Below are positions 40,188 to 51,119 of a stretch of DNA of 58,855 bases, one piece after another (positions within the stretch are counted from its first letter, which is position 1; each line of letters starts with the position of its first letter). Under the pieces are notes generated by a model. The model worked only from the letters and a program-made list of their open reading frames with translations. It was not told the DNA's origin and ran no database searches. Where the stretch lies: contig QCNJ01000009.1 in assembly GCA_003213235.1 (NCBI GenBank), forward strand, positions 1 through 58,855. Direction: 5' to 3'. A program made the position numbers and the translations under genes. The stretch comes from Prochlorococcus sp. AG-424-P18 (GTDB lineage: Bacteria; Cyanobacteriota; Cyanobacteriia; PCC-6307; Cyanobiaceae).

Positions 40188-43100
40188 TTGCTCAATCTTT
40201 ATAAGTCAAATAAAATTGAAGTAATTAGTGAGCTGATAGCAGAGGAATTAAAAATATGTCCTCCACCTATAAATGAGAAATTAGAAATAGTAGTACCCAA
40301 TTACTTTTTGGGGAATTGGTTACGTGAACAAATAACTATAAAAAATAAAATAAGTGCTCTTTATGAATTAAAGACAATATCAACGTATACCGAATCTTTA
40401 TTGACAAATTTTTTCCCTGAAATTGATATGAGCGCATGGAATATTGAGTCAATTAAATGGGGCATTATTGATTCCTTGGAAGAATTAAATAGCTTTAAAG
40501 AATCATATCCGCTTAGAAATTGGATTAATAAATATTTGGATAATAAAAAGACAATTGATGGAGACATATATAATCTGACAAAAAAGATCACGAATAATTT
40601 TATTGATTATCTGATTTTTAGACCTGAAATGATTGCTCAATGGAATAGATATGAAATTAATTCATCTAATCTATTTAAGAATTTAAACTCAGATCAATTT
40701 TGGCAGCCTATTTTATATAAATTATTAGAGAAAAAGATATCTGAAAAGCCATCATGTTTATACATGATTGAAGTAATAAAGAATTTAAGAAAAATTAAAA
40801 ACGTTCAATTTCAAGTACCAAATCAAATTTATATTTTTTCAGATAATAACTTATCTAAACTACATATTAATTTTTATTCAGAACTTTCAAAATTTATTAA
40901 GATAAATTTGTATTTATTATCTCCTGGAGAAGATTTATGGAATAGAATAAATTGTCTTGAAGGTGAGTTGGAATTTGATGATAATGAAAGTAAATTGAAT
41001 TTAAATAATATAAATATAGAGAAAATATTTGGTAAATTTGGAGCAAACTTTCAGAAATTAATTGATGAAAATATTTATACAGAAGGTATAAATTTAAAAA
41101 ATAATCTTATTTATCTCGATCCAACAACTAATTTTCATAATAAGAAAGATATTCCTCTTCTTAATCAAATACAAAAAAGACTAATTGATAATAATAGCGT
41201 TGATTTTATAGTAAGTGAAAGGGATGATTCAATATTACTTTGTGAGCATTTTAATCAGAATAGTCAATTTGAATATTTAAGAAATAAAATTATAGAAATA
41301 ATAAATTCTTGCGAGAATATTAAATATAGCGATATTGCTGTTTTATCTCCACAAACTAATTTAATTAAACCTTATCTAAGGTACATCTTTAATAATGAGT
41401 TAATTAATGGTGAAAAGATACCTTATTTTTTTATTGATGAGGATAATAATGACTCTTCAGGCATTTATGAATTTCTAATTGACATCACTGAAATAGCAAG
41501 TGAAAAAATTACACTTGAAAAAATAGATTATATTCTTTCGAAAAAAGTAACTCAGAACATTTTTGATTTTAATATTACTGAGAAGGATGAAATTATTTTC
41601 TTACTTACCCAATCGGGGTTTCATTGGGGATTAGATAATAAAGAAAGATTAGGTGAAGAGAAAAATACTCTAGATTGGTGTATAAATAGAATTACTTTAG
41701 GATTAATTTATGACAAAGAATTAAATTTAAGTACTTTTAATTTAAAACCATTTAGCTATAAAAATATAAGTTTGGATTTGAATAAATGGGTTAAAATATT
41801 AATTCATTTAAAAAATTATATTAATTTGTTAAGAGGATCTTTTCCCTACTCGAATTGGGTTGAAAGGATAAAGTTTATATTAAAAAGTATTGCTGATTCT
41901 AATGCAAATTTCAATTTAGAAATAAGTGAAATAAATAGAATTTTTGATAATCACGCAATACCTTTAATACCTGATGATCTTATCTTGTTAAAAGTTTTTA
42001 GAGAAATATTAATTTCTTGCATAAATAAAGTTAAATATCAAAGCAAATCACGAGTCAACAAGATCCTAGTAAGTGATATTGAGAATTCAAGGCATATTCC
42101 ACATAAGGTTATCTTCCTAATAGATATGAATAGTGCTTATTATCCAAAATTACCAAAGAGTGAAAACATTAATTTACTAAAAAACAAATATCATTTGGGT
42201 GATCCATCTGTTTTTGAAAGAGAGAAATATGCATTTTTGGAGTTGTTAATTGCCTGCAGAGATAAATTTATAGTTACTTGGGTAAAAAATGATAAAGACA
42301 ATAAAAAATTAGATGTTTCTTTTCCTATAAAAGAGTTAATTTCTTTTTTTGATAGTTTCTTAAAACAAAGCCAAAGAGAACTAATAATTAAAGATTCTGA
42401 TTTAAATAAAAATGAAATAATTGATCTTGATAAATCTAAGCTTGTTAAAAGTAATTATTCTTTAATAGAAGATATAAATTGGAATGAAAAAAAATCTGAT
42501 ATTAAAAATTACAAATTATCAGAATTGATTTATTGGTTCAAGGCTCCACAAAAATATTGGCTTAATAAAAACAATATTTCTCCCAAGGAAATATTTATTC
42601 ATCATCCAGACGAGGAGTATGTAAGCAATCTGCAAAAGTCACAACTAATTACAAAAATAATACAACAAGTAGAGATCGATAATCATAATATTATTGATGA
42701 TTTAAATGAATTAAATATTAATGATCAATTGGCTGAAAATGGTATTATTATGCCTAAAAATAGTATTTTTACAAAACAAAAAGAAATCAAAGACTTGTTA
42801 AGCAGTCTGTGTGAAAGTTTGAGTCAGCATAATAAGATTAATAAAATCTATGTTAAGTTAAATGCGAATAAAGAAGAATATTCAATCGCTGATGACACAG
42901 TAATTGAATTGATTCATGCGAAACTAAGTTTAAGTCGTTTGACTGAGGCTTGGATAAAATTACTCTTTATTTCTTCTTTAAAGAGGAATATTAAAAGGAC
43001 TAAAGTAATTTTTAGAACAGAAAATAATTATAAATCGCAAATTATTCAATCACCCGGTGCAACTGAATCAAATCTAATTTTGGAGGAGTACATAAATATT

Positions 43101-43370
43101 TTTAAAAATTATTCTGAAAAATGTTTACCTCTTCCTCCAGAAAGTACTTATAAATATGTAGAAGCAAAAATAAAATCAAAAAATGAAAAAAAAGCTTTTA
43201 TAGATAAATGGATTGGTAATAAAAATTTTTCTAAAGGAGAAAGAGATAATATCGAAATGAAAATGTGTTTTGGTAATGAAAAAGAACCAGATTTCTTTCT
43301 TGGAAATAATAATTTTGATCAATTATCATGCAGATTATATGGTCCTCTAATAAAATCATTAAAGAAGTAA
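40188..43370 (+). CDS. recC: exodeoxyribonuclease V gamma subunit RecC, 1060 aa
   Basis: RecC recognises Chi and scaffolds the RecBCD helicase-nuclease. The N-terminal LEIVVPNYFLGNWLREQITIK, the middle SDIAVLSPQTNLIKPYLRYIF-like block, and HIPHKVIFLIDMN with YWFKAPQKYWL in the C-terminal half fit RecC. The start is TTG at 40188 (MLNLYKSNKIEVISELIAEEL). recB and recD follow, separated from recC by a small membrane methyltransferase gene. The coding sequence is extremely AT-rich. Confidence 0.88.
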   Translation: MLNLYKSNKIEVISELIAEELKICPPPINEKLEIVVPNYFLGNWLREQITIKNKISALYELKTISTYTESLLTNFFPEIDMSAWNIESIKWGIIDSLEELNSFKESYPLRNWINKYLDNKKTIDGDIYNLTKKITNNFIDYLIFRPEMIAQWNRYEINSSNLFKNLNSDQFWQPILYKLLEKKISEKPSCLYMIEVIKNLRKIKNVQFQVPNQIYIFSDNNLSKLHINFYSELSKFIKINLYLLSPGEDLWNRINCLEGELEFDDNESKLNLNNINIEKIFGKFGANFQKLIDENIYTEGINLKNNLIYLDPTTNFHNKKDIPLLNQIQKRLIDNNSVDFIVSERDDSILLCEHFNQNSQFEYLRNKIIEIINSCENIKYSDIAVLSPQTNLIKPYLRYIFNNELINGEKIPYFFIDEDNNDSSGIYEFLIDITEIASEKITLEKIDYILSKKVTQNIFDFNITEKDEIIFLLTQSGFHWGLDNKERLGEEKNTLDWCINRITLGLIYDKELNLSTFNLKPFSYKNISLDLNKWVKILIHLKNYINLLRGSFPYSNWVERIKFILKSIADSNANFNLEISEINRIFDNHAIPLIPDDLILLKVFREILISCINKVKYQSKSRVNKILVSDIENSRHIPHKVIFLIDMNSAYYPKLPKSENINLLKNKYHLGDPSVFEREKYAFLELLIACRDKFIVTWVKNDKDNKKLDVSFPIKELISFFDSFLKQSQRELIIKDSDLNKNEIIDLDKSKLVKSNYSLIEDINWNEKKSDIKNYKLSELIYWFKAPQKYWLNKNNISPKEIFIHHPDEEYVSNLQKSQLITKIIQQVEIDNHNIIDDLNELNINDQLAENGIIMPKNSIFTKQKEIKDLLSSLCESLSQHNKINKIYVKLNANKEEYSIADDTVIELIHAKLSLSRLTEAWIKLLFISSLKRNIKRTKVIFRTENNYKSQIIQSPGATESNLILEEYINIFKNYSEKCLPLPPESTYKYVEAKIKSKNEKKAFIDKWIGNKNFSKGERDNIEMKMCFGNEKEPDFFLGNNNFDQLSCRLYGPLIKSLKK

Positions 43371-43373
43371 AAA

Positions 43374-43847
43374 ATGTCTAAATTTCAGTTAAAAAATTTT
43401 TTTAAATCTGCTTATGATCTAATGCTAGTTTTTTTACAGTTCTTTATTATTAGTTTTCATTTTTTTCAATGGGAATTTCTTCCACAAAAACAAATAATTC
43501 AAGCAAGTCCTTTTTCTTATTTCCTTGGTATTTTAATTATCATAATCGCTTTCATAATAATGTTAGTTTCAATTAAAGACTTAGGTAGAAATTTATCCCC
43601 TTTCCCAAGACCTATAAACAATAGCAATCTGGTTACTACAGGTATTTATCGATTTACCCGTCATCCTATGTACTATTCTTTAATATTTATTTCCATTGGT
43701 GTTTTTATAATAAAATTATCTATTTATTATTTATTTTTGACAATAAGTTTAGCTTTAATAATTAAATTTAAGATTGCCTTGGAAGAGAAATATCTAATGA
43801 ATAAATTTAAGAATTACTTACTTTATAAAAATGAGGTCAAAGTTTAA
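43374..43847 (+). CDS. membrane methyltransferase (ICMT/PEMT-like), 157 aa
   Basis: Four hydrophobic helices surround the conserved block LVTTGIYRFTRHPMYYSLIFISIG (about 90-113), and EEKYL follows. This is the SAM-binding region of isoprenylcysteine/phospholipid-methyltransferase-like membrane proteins. The methyl acceptor is unknown. It sits 3 bases after recC and 12 before recB, an unexpected place for a lipid or thiol methyltransferase. Confidence 0.8.
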   Translation: MSKFQLKNFFKSAYDLMLVFLQFFIISFHFFQWEFLPQKQIIQASPFSYFLGILIIIIAFIIMLVSIKDLGRNLSPFPRPINNSNLVTTGIYRFTRHPMYYSLIFISIGVFIIKLSIYYLFLTISLALIIKFKIALEEKYLMNKFKNYLLYKNEVKV

Positions 43848-43859
43848 TTTAATAAAGAA

Positions 43860-46800
43860 ATGGATATTAATCAAATTAAATTAGATAATAAGTTTAAATT
43901 AGTAGAAGCAAGTGCAGGAACTGGTAAAAGTTTTACTTTGGCGCACATCGTTTTAAGAAATGTTTTGGAGAAAAAAGTTAAACCAGATGAGATACTCTTG
44001 CTAAGTTTTACAAAAAATACTTGTTCTGAATTACGAGAAAAAATTCTTTTGAGATTTCATAATTTAAAATTATATTTGCAAAATCATAATGAAAGTAAGA
44101 TAGACAATACTCTTAAGGATTGGTATCTAAATTTTAAGGATAAGGATAATTCTAAGGAAAAAATAATTTCCGAAATTGATAATTTTATAAATCAATTCTA
44201 CAAGCTAAAAGTAACTACGTTCCATGCTTTTTGTAATAATATTATTGATGAATATAGTATTGAAATAGGTGTAACTCAAGATCCATATATTGAGAATAAT
44301 ATTGATAATTTGTATAAAGATGTAATAGATAATTTGTGGATTGATGATTTTCTGAATCTTAATCATGAGATTATTTCAGCAGTCAACAAAAAAAAAATAA
44401 GTTCTAGATTTGGAAGTAGGATAAATAAGTCATTTTTTGTAGAAATTTTAAAAAATATAGATCAAGAAAATATCTTCAAATTTCAAATAAATAATAAATA
44501 TAAGAATATTGATTTTAATAATTATTTTAATGAATTTTTTTATTTAAATTGGAACGAGTTTTGTTTTGAATGGAATAATAAAGGTAAGGAATTATTTTTA
44601 CAACTCATAGAGTTGGGAAAATTAATTAAGGAGAGTGGTGGAAAAAGTCAAATATATGCTGCAAAACCAAAAAATGATAAGTTTAATCAAATAAATTGTT
44701 GGATTGAAGAGATTAACAAAAGGCTTAATTCTAAAAATATTATTGATTTTATATACGATATTTCTAAGGATGATCTTTTATCTAAATATTTTTATATTGA
44801 AAATATATCTAAAGAAATTAATAAACATAATCTGAAATTAGATTTTACTAAATTTAATTTATTACAAGATAAAATTTATAAAATAAAAGAAGGTTTCTTT
44901 ACTGAATTTGTACGAATATTTACCCAATTAGCTTATATAAAATTAATTGAATTAAAGAAAAGTTTTTCTATTTTTAACTTCAATGATCTTATAAAGACGG
45001 TAGAAAATACATTTCTAGATTCGGAAATTAGTAATAGTAATACATTATCCAAAATTCAAAAAAGATTTAAATGTGTCTTAGTTGATGAGTTCCAAGATAC
45101 AGATATTACTCAGTGGAATTTAATAAAAAAGTTCTTTAATACAAAAAATCATTTTTTACTTTGCGTAGGTGATCCAAAACAAGCTATTTACAAATTTAGA
45201 GGTGGAGATATTGAAACTTACTTAGATGCAAGATTAAATGCAATTGAAGTTTTTAGTCTTACAGATAACTTTAGATCCTCAAAAAAGTTAATAGACGTTC
45301 TTAATAAACTTTATAAGAATGGACTTAAACAATCAAAACTAAACTATAGTAAATTAACCTCAAGAATTAATGAAAATATTATTCCTGAATTTAAATTTAA
45401 GGATGTATTTGAAATTGTAGAATTTTCAAAAAAAGAGACTGATATAGAGGATCTTGTAACTCATTACATAGTTAATTTTATTTTAACTAATAAAGAAATT
45501 GATATTAATAAAATTGCGATTCTTACATTAAATAATTCGCAATGCTTAGATTTTAAAAAAAAATTAAATCAGTTTAACCTCCCATGCAAAATTCAAAATA
45601 AACAAAATATTTTTGATACAGAAGCAAGTTCTCTACTATTTTTATTCATTGAATGTTTATTAAATCCGAGGTCTTTAAAAAATATAACTTTGCTTGCTGC
45701 TTCAAAGTTTATAGAAATAAAATTAGAAGATTTACTTGATCATGGAATTAGTAATAATTTAGAAATTTTAATAAATAAATGCATTACTTGGTCCCAAGAA
45801 CTAAGAGAAAAAGGTTTTTTAAACATTGTTAACGAACTACTTATAAATTACAAGTCAACCTCAATTATCCAAGATTCAGATTTAAATTCAAATTTATTTC
45901 AACTTTCAGAAATTGTTGAAATAGAATTAATAAATAATGATTTTGATCTCAATATAGTCTTCAAGTGGTATAAAAATCAGTTAGATCATATTTTAAGAAT
46001 TTCTGCTGGAGAAGATTTTTTGACGAAAGATTATAATCTTCAAGATGGAATAAATCTTTCAACCATACATAGTAGTAAGGGCCTCGAATTTGAAATAGTC
46101 TTATGTCCATATCTCTCAATTATTTCAAATAAGTCAAATAAAATTAAAGGACCTCTATGGAAATCAAATATTGATAGAAATTTATACGTTAATATTTCTA
46201 ATAATTACGCGAAGGTTGAAAAATTTAAATCAATAGAAGAAGAAGATTTATTTAAAGAGAGTGAGAGGTTAATTTATGTAGCACTTACAAGGAGCAAATA
46301 TAAACTTATTGTTTTTAATGATTTAGAGGATACCAATAATATTTTAAATAATGATTTACTTAATAATTTAGAAAATATCAATATTTATAAGTCTACTTTT
46401 GAAGTCAGTATAGAAAAAAAGAAAATAAAAGAAATTTTTTCTAAGTTCCAAACCAACCGATTGGATAATAATCTCTGGAAAATCGATAACGTTAATCAAA
46501 AAATATCTAATGTATTTAATTCTGATCAATTTATTTCTTATTCAAGTTATTCTTCTTGGATACGTAAAGATAAAAATATTGATCCAGTCATTAATCAATA
46601 TAAGGATTATGAAGATAATATATCAATTATTAAAGATTCTAATTTTAAGAATTCAAAGAATTATCCTAATTATTTTTCTTATCCAAATCCCTTAAGTGAA
46701 TTTCCAAAAGGAACTATTGCTGGGACTTGCCTGCATAAAATAATAGAAAGATTTGAATTTAGAAACGATAATAATCAAGAATTAATTGATTTAATTATTG

Positions 46801-47486
46801 AGGAATTGAACTTTCATCAAATCGATTCTTCTTTGGCTTTTAAAGTAAAAGATGCGATTTTAAGAACCATAAATATATCTTTAGGAAGAGAATTACAAAA
46901 TAAGAAACTAGTTGAGATTCCAAATGAATACTTAATTAAGGAAATCAAATATGATTTAACCCTATCTTATGAAGGTAGAAAAATTAATTCTAATGATATA
47001 TCTAATTGCTTTTTTTTAGATCAGGAATATGAATTTGGTGAAGAATATGCAAATAAAATAAATGATCTTCAAATTATGAATAAAGGCTTTCATTCAGGAT
47101 GTATTGATTGTGTTTTCCCTGTAGGAAATAATTTAGAAGATAGTAAATGGTGGGTAATTGATTGGAAAAGTAATTTGATTTCAGGTAGCGATAATAGTGA
47201 TTGTTTACCAAGAAACTATAACTATGAAAATATGAGAAATGAAATGATTAAACATCATTATCCATTACAATCTCATCTTTATTTATTAGCATTGCATAGA
47301 TTATTAAAGTGGCGACTTAAAAATTATCAGCCAAATAAACATCTAGGAGGATATATTTATTTGTTTTTAAAAGGATTGCCAGATTTTGAATTATTTGAAA
47401 AATTTAAGTCTGAAGATATATCTCCAGGAATTTTCATTGGCAAAGCACCTTTAAAAAGAATTAATTATTTAGATAACCTTTTTTAG
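43860..47486 (+). CDS. recB: exodeoxyribonuclease V beta subunit RecB, 1208 aa
   Basis: A UvrD-type helicase plus nuclease. Walker A is EASAGTGKSFTLA (about 17-29), with CVLVDEFQDTD for Walker B, LCVGDPKQAIYKFRGGD and STIHSSKGLEFEIV for later helicase motifs, and LIYVALTRSKYKL. The C-terminal RecB nuclease has GCIDCVFPV, WWVIDWKSN and HHYPLQSHLYLLAL (about 1080-1140), so the catalytic Asp/Asp/Lys and Gln residues appear intact. It starts 12 bases after the membrane methyltransferase and recD follows one base after its stop. Confidence 0.92.
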   Translation: MDINQIKLDNKFKLVEASAGTGKSFTLAHIVLRNVLEKKVKPDEILLLSFTKNTCSELREKILLRFHNLKLYLQNHNESKIDNTLKDWYLNFKDKDNSKEKIISEIDNFINQFYKLKVTTFHAFCNNIIDEYSIEIGVTQDPYIENNIDNLYKDVIDNLWIDDFLNLNHEIISAVNKKKISSRFGSRINKSFFVEILKNIDQENIFKFQINNKYKNIDFNNYFNEFFYLNWNEFCFEWNNKGKELFLQLIELGKLIKESGGKSQIYAAKPKNDKFNQINCWIEEINKRLNSKNIIDFIYDISKDDLLSKYFYIENISKEINKHNLKLDFTKFNLLQDKIYKIKEGFFTEFVRIFTQLAYIKLIELKKSFSIFNFNDLIKTVENTFLDSEISNSNTLSKIQKRFKCVLVDEFQDTDITQWNLIKKFFNTKNHFLLCVGDPKQAIYKFRGGDIETYLDARLNAIEVFSLTDNFRSSKKLIDVLNKLYKNGLKQSKLNYSKLTSRINENIIPEFKFKDVFEIVEFSKKETDIEDLVTHYIVNFILTNKEIDINKIAILTLNNSQCLDFKKKLNQFNLPCKIQNKQNIFDTEASSLLFLFIECLLNPRSLKNITLLAASKFIEIKLEDLLDHGISNNLEILINKCITWSQELREKGFLNIVNELLINYKSTSIIQDSDLNSNLFQLSEIVEIELINNDFDLNIVFKWYKNQLDHILRISAGEDFLTKDYNLQDGINLSTIHSSKGLEFEIVLCPYLSIISNKSNKIKGPLWKSNIDRNLYVNISNNYAKVEKFKSIEEEDLFKESERLIYVALTRSKYKLIVFNDLEDTNNILNNDLLNNLENINIYKSTFEVSIEKKKIKEIFSKFQTNRLDNNLWKIDNVNQKISNVFNSDQFISYSSYSSWIRKDKNIDPVINQYKDYEDNISIIKDSNFKNSKNYPNYFSYPNPLSEFPKGTIAGTCLHKIIERFEFRNDNNQELIDLIIEELNFHQIDSSLAFKVKDAILRTINISLGRELQNKKLVEIPNEYLIKEIKYDLTLSYEGRKINSNDISNCFFLDQEYEFGEEYANKINDLQIMNKGFHSGCIDCVFPVGNNLEDSKWWVIDWKSNLISGSDNSDCLPRNYNYENMRNEMIKHHYPLQSHLYLLALHRLLKWRLKNYQPNKHLGGYIYLFLKGLPDFELFEKFKSEDISPGIFIGKAPLKRINYLDNLF

Positions 47487-47487
47487 A

Positions 47488-49190
47488 ATGATTAAAAATA
47501 CTAAGGATATTGAAAAGTTCCAATACGATCATATATTTAATTTAATCTTAGGTATTTTCAAATTTAGTGAAAAAAAATATGGAAATTTCGTAAAAGATGT
47601 AATAAGAATTTTATTAGAGTTTGAAAAAAATGGTGAAACTATTATTGATGTTGATAATAGTTTAATAATCTTTGAATTATTAGAAGATGGCTGGCCCAAT
47701 AAACATATAGATGTTCTAAAAAATATTGGTTTGATTGGTTCTCTTCATTCTCCATTTGTATTACTAAATAGACAATTATCCTTATCAAAGTGGTCAAAAA
47801 AGATAGAAAGAGTTATTAATTCATTTCTAAAAAAAATAGATACCGATAATTTAATGAACTCAATAATTTATAAAGATGATAATAAAATTGATCAAATTAA
47901 AAATATATTTAAATATTCAAACTTAGTTTTCCTTCAAGGAGGACCAGGTACGGGTAAAACCACTTTAATAATAAAGTTAATACTTGAACTCCTTCAAATT
48001 GATAACTTTTTAAATATTGGGTTGTCTGCTCCAACTGGTAAAGCTACAGCTCGTTTAAAAGAAGCTCTTAATGATAAAAAAAATATTTTCTCCAGCAAAT
48101 TTCTAGACCAAATAGAATTTCAAACTTTACATAGTTGGATTTTAAATTCTCAAAATAAATCTCTTAAATTGAAATTTAAACTAAAAGAGCTTGATATTTT
48201 CATAATTGATGAAATGTCAATGGTTAATATCGATTTGATTGAATCAGTTTTAAATTTGCTAGCAAAGGACTGTAAAATTATTTTAGTTGGAGATAAAAAT
48301 CAATTGTCTCCAGTAAATAACTGTTCTATATGGAATTATTTGTTTGAATATTCCGATAATAGTTCAATTAAATCTTGTGTAGTTAATTTAGAAAAAACTT
48401 ATAGAAATATTGGAGATATAGCATTAATTAGTGGTTTAATATTTAATAATGATTTTTCTTTACTTAATCAAAAGATAAAAGAATTAGAAAAAGATAATAA
48501 TTCAAAAGAAATTAATATTTCAAAGAGTGGAGAAAAAGATATTCCAAAGGATCTAATATTTTCGATTACAAGTCACCTAAAACAGTTAAATATTTCAACT
48601 TCAAATTTAAGTAAAAAAAAATATATATTTGATGAGAGTATTGATAATTTATTGATTAATGAAAAAGATTTAGTAGACAAGATATTTCTGGATTTACAAA
48701 GTCACTTGATTTTATGCGAAAAAAATTCCGGAATATGGAGTGTTGAATATTTGAATGAAATTGTTTTTGGTCAAAAAAACCCTATGACCTTAAAACTCTT
48801 AAAGAGGGTGTTCCTATCATGTGTACAAAAAATAATAATGAACTTGGATTATCAAATGGGGATATCGGAGTCCTTATAGGTTTAAAAAATAAAAGAAAAT
48901 ATCTTTTTAGAAAATTTAATGATAATAACGAAGAAACTGTCGCATTAATTGATCCATCTAATTTAGAAAATGTTGTACCAGCAATAGCTATTACTATTCA
49001 TAAATCTCAAGGAAGTGAATCTGAAAAAGTGAACATTTTGTGGTCCCAAAACTATAGAAGAAATCAATATGCTGTAAAAGAAAAAAAAGATAATCAAAAT
49101 ATCTTTTGCAGAGATAATTTTGAAAGAAGGTTATTTTATACTGCTGTTACAAGAGCGAAAAAATCTTTAAATATATATTATTTAAATTAA
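47488..49190 (+). CDS. recD: exodeoxyribonuclease V alpha subunit RecD, with frame break
   Basis: The first frame (47488-48879) gives Walker A LQGGPGTGKTTLI at about 149 and FIIDEMSMVNIDLIESVL. The C-terminal helicase part (NELGLSNGDIGV, AITIHKSQGSESEKV, RLFYTAVTRAKKSL) lies in another frame, to 49190. The change falls in the seven-A run at 48773-48779. One more A, or a -1 slip on A AAA AAC, gives QKKPYDLKTLKEGVPIMCT and a product of about 567 residues. Causes may be a sequencing error, a real deletion, polymerase slippage or ribosomal frameshifting. Without correction the protein loses its last helicase motifs. Confidence 0.82.
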
Positions 49191-49295
49191 ATTTTATTTT
49201 TGAGAAATTAGTAATATCTTAACCCCAAGATGTTAGATTAATAATTCGGCTCTGTAAGGCTAATCAACAATTTAAGTCAATTTAGATATTTGTTG

Positions 49296-49324
49296 AATGC
49301 CTAATCAGAAGATTATTAGGCATT
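49296..49324 (+). promoter_or_regulatory. hairpin just before the DEAD-box helicase start
   Basis: AATGCCTAAT (49296-49305) and ATTAGGCATT (49315-49324) form a perfect 10-bp stem with a 9-nt loop, ending 4 bases before the ATG at 49329. It would cover the ribosome-binding region. CAACAA (49265-49270) and TTGTTG (49290-49295) can form a second stem directly before it. It has no T tail. Confidence 0.65.
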
Positions 49325-49328
49325 TAGA

Positions 49329-51110
49329 ATGGCTTTAAAAAAAGATAGTAACTCTCTCGGTAGTGAGAAGGAAAAGTCTCAGAATGAAGATCCTTCCATA
49401 CTAGAGTTCAAGAACTTAGATAACAAAAAAGAAATTGAATCTCAACTATTGGAAGTATCGAAAGAAGATGATAATGAGAATGGATTTCTTGATTTTGGGT
49501 TTAATCAATCGATCTTAAAATCCTTAATAAATAAAGGATATAAAAATCCAACTCCCATCCAAAAAGCTGCAATTCCCGAACTAATGTTAGGCAGGGATTT
49601 ACTAGGCCAAGCACAAACAGGAACAGGGAAGACCGCAGCTTTCGCACTACCATTAATAGAAAAACTTAAAAATAATAAAGAATTAAATGCCAAGGTTTTA
49701 GTTATGACTCCTACAAGAGAATTAGCAACTCAAGTGGCAGAATCTTTTAAAAGTTATAGTTCTGAATCTAGTAATTTTAAGACGATTGCAATATATGGAG
49801 GTACCGACTATCGAAATCAAATTTCTGCATTAAAAAGAAAAGTTGACGTAGTAGTTGGGACCCCAGGCCGAATAATGGATCATATTAGACAGGGGACTTT
49901 TAAAATTAAAGATATAAATTGTCTTGTTTTAGATGAGGCAGATGAAATGTTAAATATGGGTTTTCTTGAAGATATTGAATGGATAATAGATCAACTTCCA
50001 GAAAATAAGCAAATGGTATTGTTTTCAGCAACAATGCCTAGTGAGATAAGAAATATAGCAAAAAAATATCTAAATGATCCTGCCGAAATATTAATCAAAA
50101 GTGTCAAAAAAGAAACTCAATTAATTTCGCAAAAATTTCTATATGTACAAAGGCATCATAAGTTAGACGCCTTAAAAAGAATACTAGAACTTAATAACGA
50201 GGGAGTAATTATTTTTGTTAGGACAAAACTACTTACTACTTCAATAGCTGAAGCTTTAGAGAATTCAGGTCATACTGTGGCAGTACTTAATGGAGATATA
50301 CCTCAAAATCAAAGAGAAAATACTGTAGATAGATTAAAAAAAGGATTTATTAATATCCTTGTTGCAACTGATGTTGCAGCTAGAGGATTAGATGTTGAGA
50401 GGATAAAACTTGTTGTTAATTACGATTTTCCTTTTGACAAGGAAACATATACTCATAGAATTGGAAGAACCGGAAGGGCAGGTAGATCAGGAGAAGCAAT
50501 TTTATTTGTTAATCAAAGAGAAAAACATTTTCTAAGAAACTTAGAAAACTCAACAAGAACCAAGATTGAAGAAATTAATATACCAAGTAATAAATTAATA
50601 AATGAAAAAAGGATGGAGAAACTAATAGATAATTTTAATGAGAGTTCTTTAGCTAAAGATGACAATGAAGAAAATAAAGCTTTGATAATTGATGTACTAG
50701 ATAATTTAAAAGAAAAATACTCTATGGATGACTCAAGTATTGCAATGGCGGCTATTAATTTAGTAATAGGTAATAAATCATTTTTTGTTAATGACGATGA
50801 TTCTTGGATTAATAAACAAAATAATACTGATCGAAATAGATCAAATAGAAATAATAATAATCGTATGAGAAATTCAAATAGAAGAAATAATTATCAAAAT
50901 GATTCTTTTGAAACCTACAAATTTAACTTTGGTAAATTTGATGGAGTTAGAGTTGCAAATATTATATCCTCAATCTGTAATTCAACTAATATAAATGGTA
51001 GATCCATTGGTAAGATCCAGATTTTTAATGATTACAGTTTGGTAGATTTACCCAGAGATCTGCAAAGAGAAACTAAAAATAAATTAAAAAAAATTAAAGT
51101 CAGAAACTAG
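49329..51110 (+). CDS. deaD: DEAD-box RNA helicase (DeaD/CrhR type), 593 aa
   Basis: All helicase motifs are present: Q motif NPTPIQKAAIPELM, AQTGTGKT (about 96-103), PTRELA, VLDEADEML, FSATMPS, ATDVAARGLD and HRIGRTGRAGR. A low-complexity Asn/Arg linker (about 500-525) precedes a C-terminal DbpA-like RNA-binding domain (VRVANIISSICNSTNINGRSIGKIQIF). It unwinds RNA in ribosome assembly and mRNA decay, often during cold. A strong leader hairpin suggests post-transcriptional control. Confidence 0.93.
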   Translation: MALKKDSNSLGSEKEKSQNEDPSILEFKNLDNKKEIESQLLEVSKEDDNENGFLDFGFNQSILKSLINKGYKNPTPIQKAAIPELMLGRDLLGQAQTGTGKTAAFALPLIEKLKNNKELNAKVLVMTPTRELATQVAESFKSYSSESSNFKTIAIYGGTDYRNQISALKRKVDVVVGTPGRIMDHIRQGTFKIKDINCLVLDEADEMLNMGFLEDIEWIIDQLPENKQMVLFSATMPSEIRNIAKKYLNDPAEILIKSVKKETQLISQKFLYVQRHHKLDALKRILELNNEGVIIFVRTKLLTTSIAEALENSGHTVAVLNGDIPQNQRENTVDRLKKGFINILVATDVAARGLDVERIKLVVNYDFPFDKETYTHRIGRTGRAGRSGEAILFVNQREKHFLRNLENSTRTKIEEINIPSNKLINEKRMEKLIDNFNESSLAKDDNEENKALIIDVLDNLKEKYSMDDSSIAMAAINLVIGNKSFFVNDDDSWINKQNNTDRNRSNRNNNNRMRNSNRRNNYQNDSFETYKFNFGKFDGVRVANIISSICNSTNINGRSIGKIQIFNDYSLVDLPRDLQRETKNKLKKIKVRN

Positions 51111-51119
51111 TGATAGAGA

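Noticed and set aside
40361..40591. 76-residue minus-strand ORF
   Set aside because: Antisense within recC; no support.
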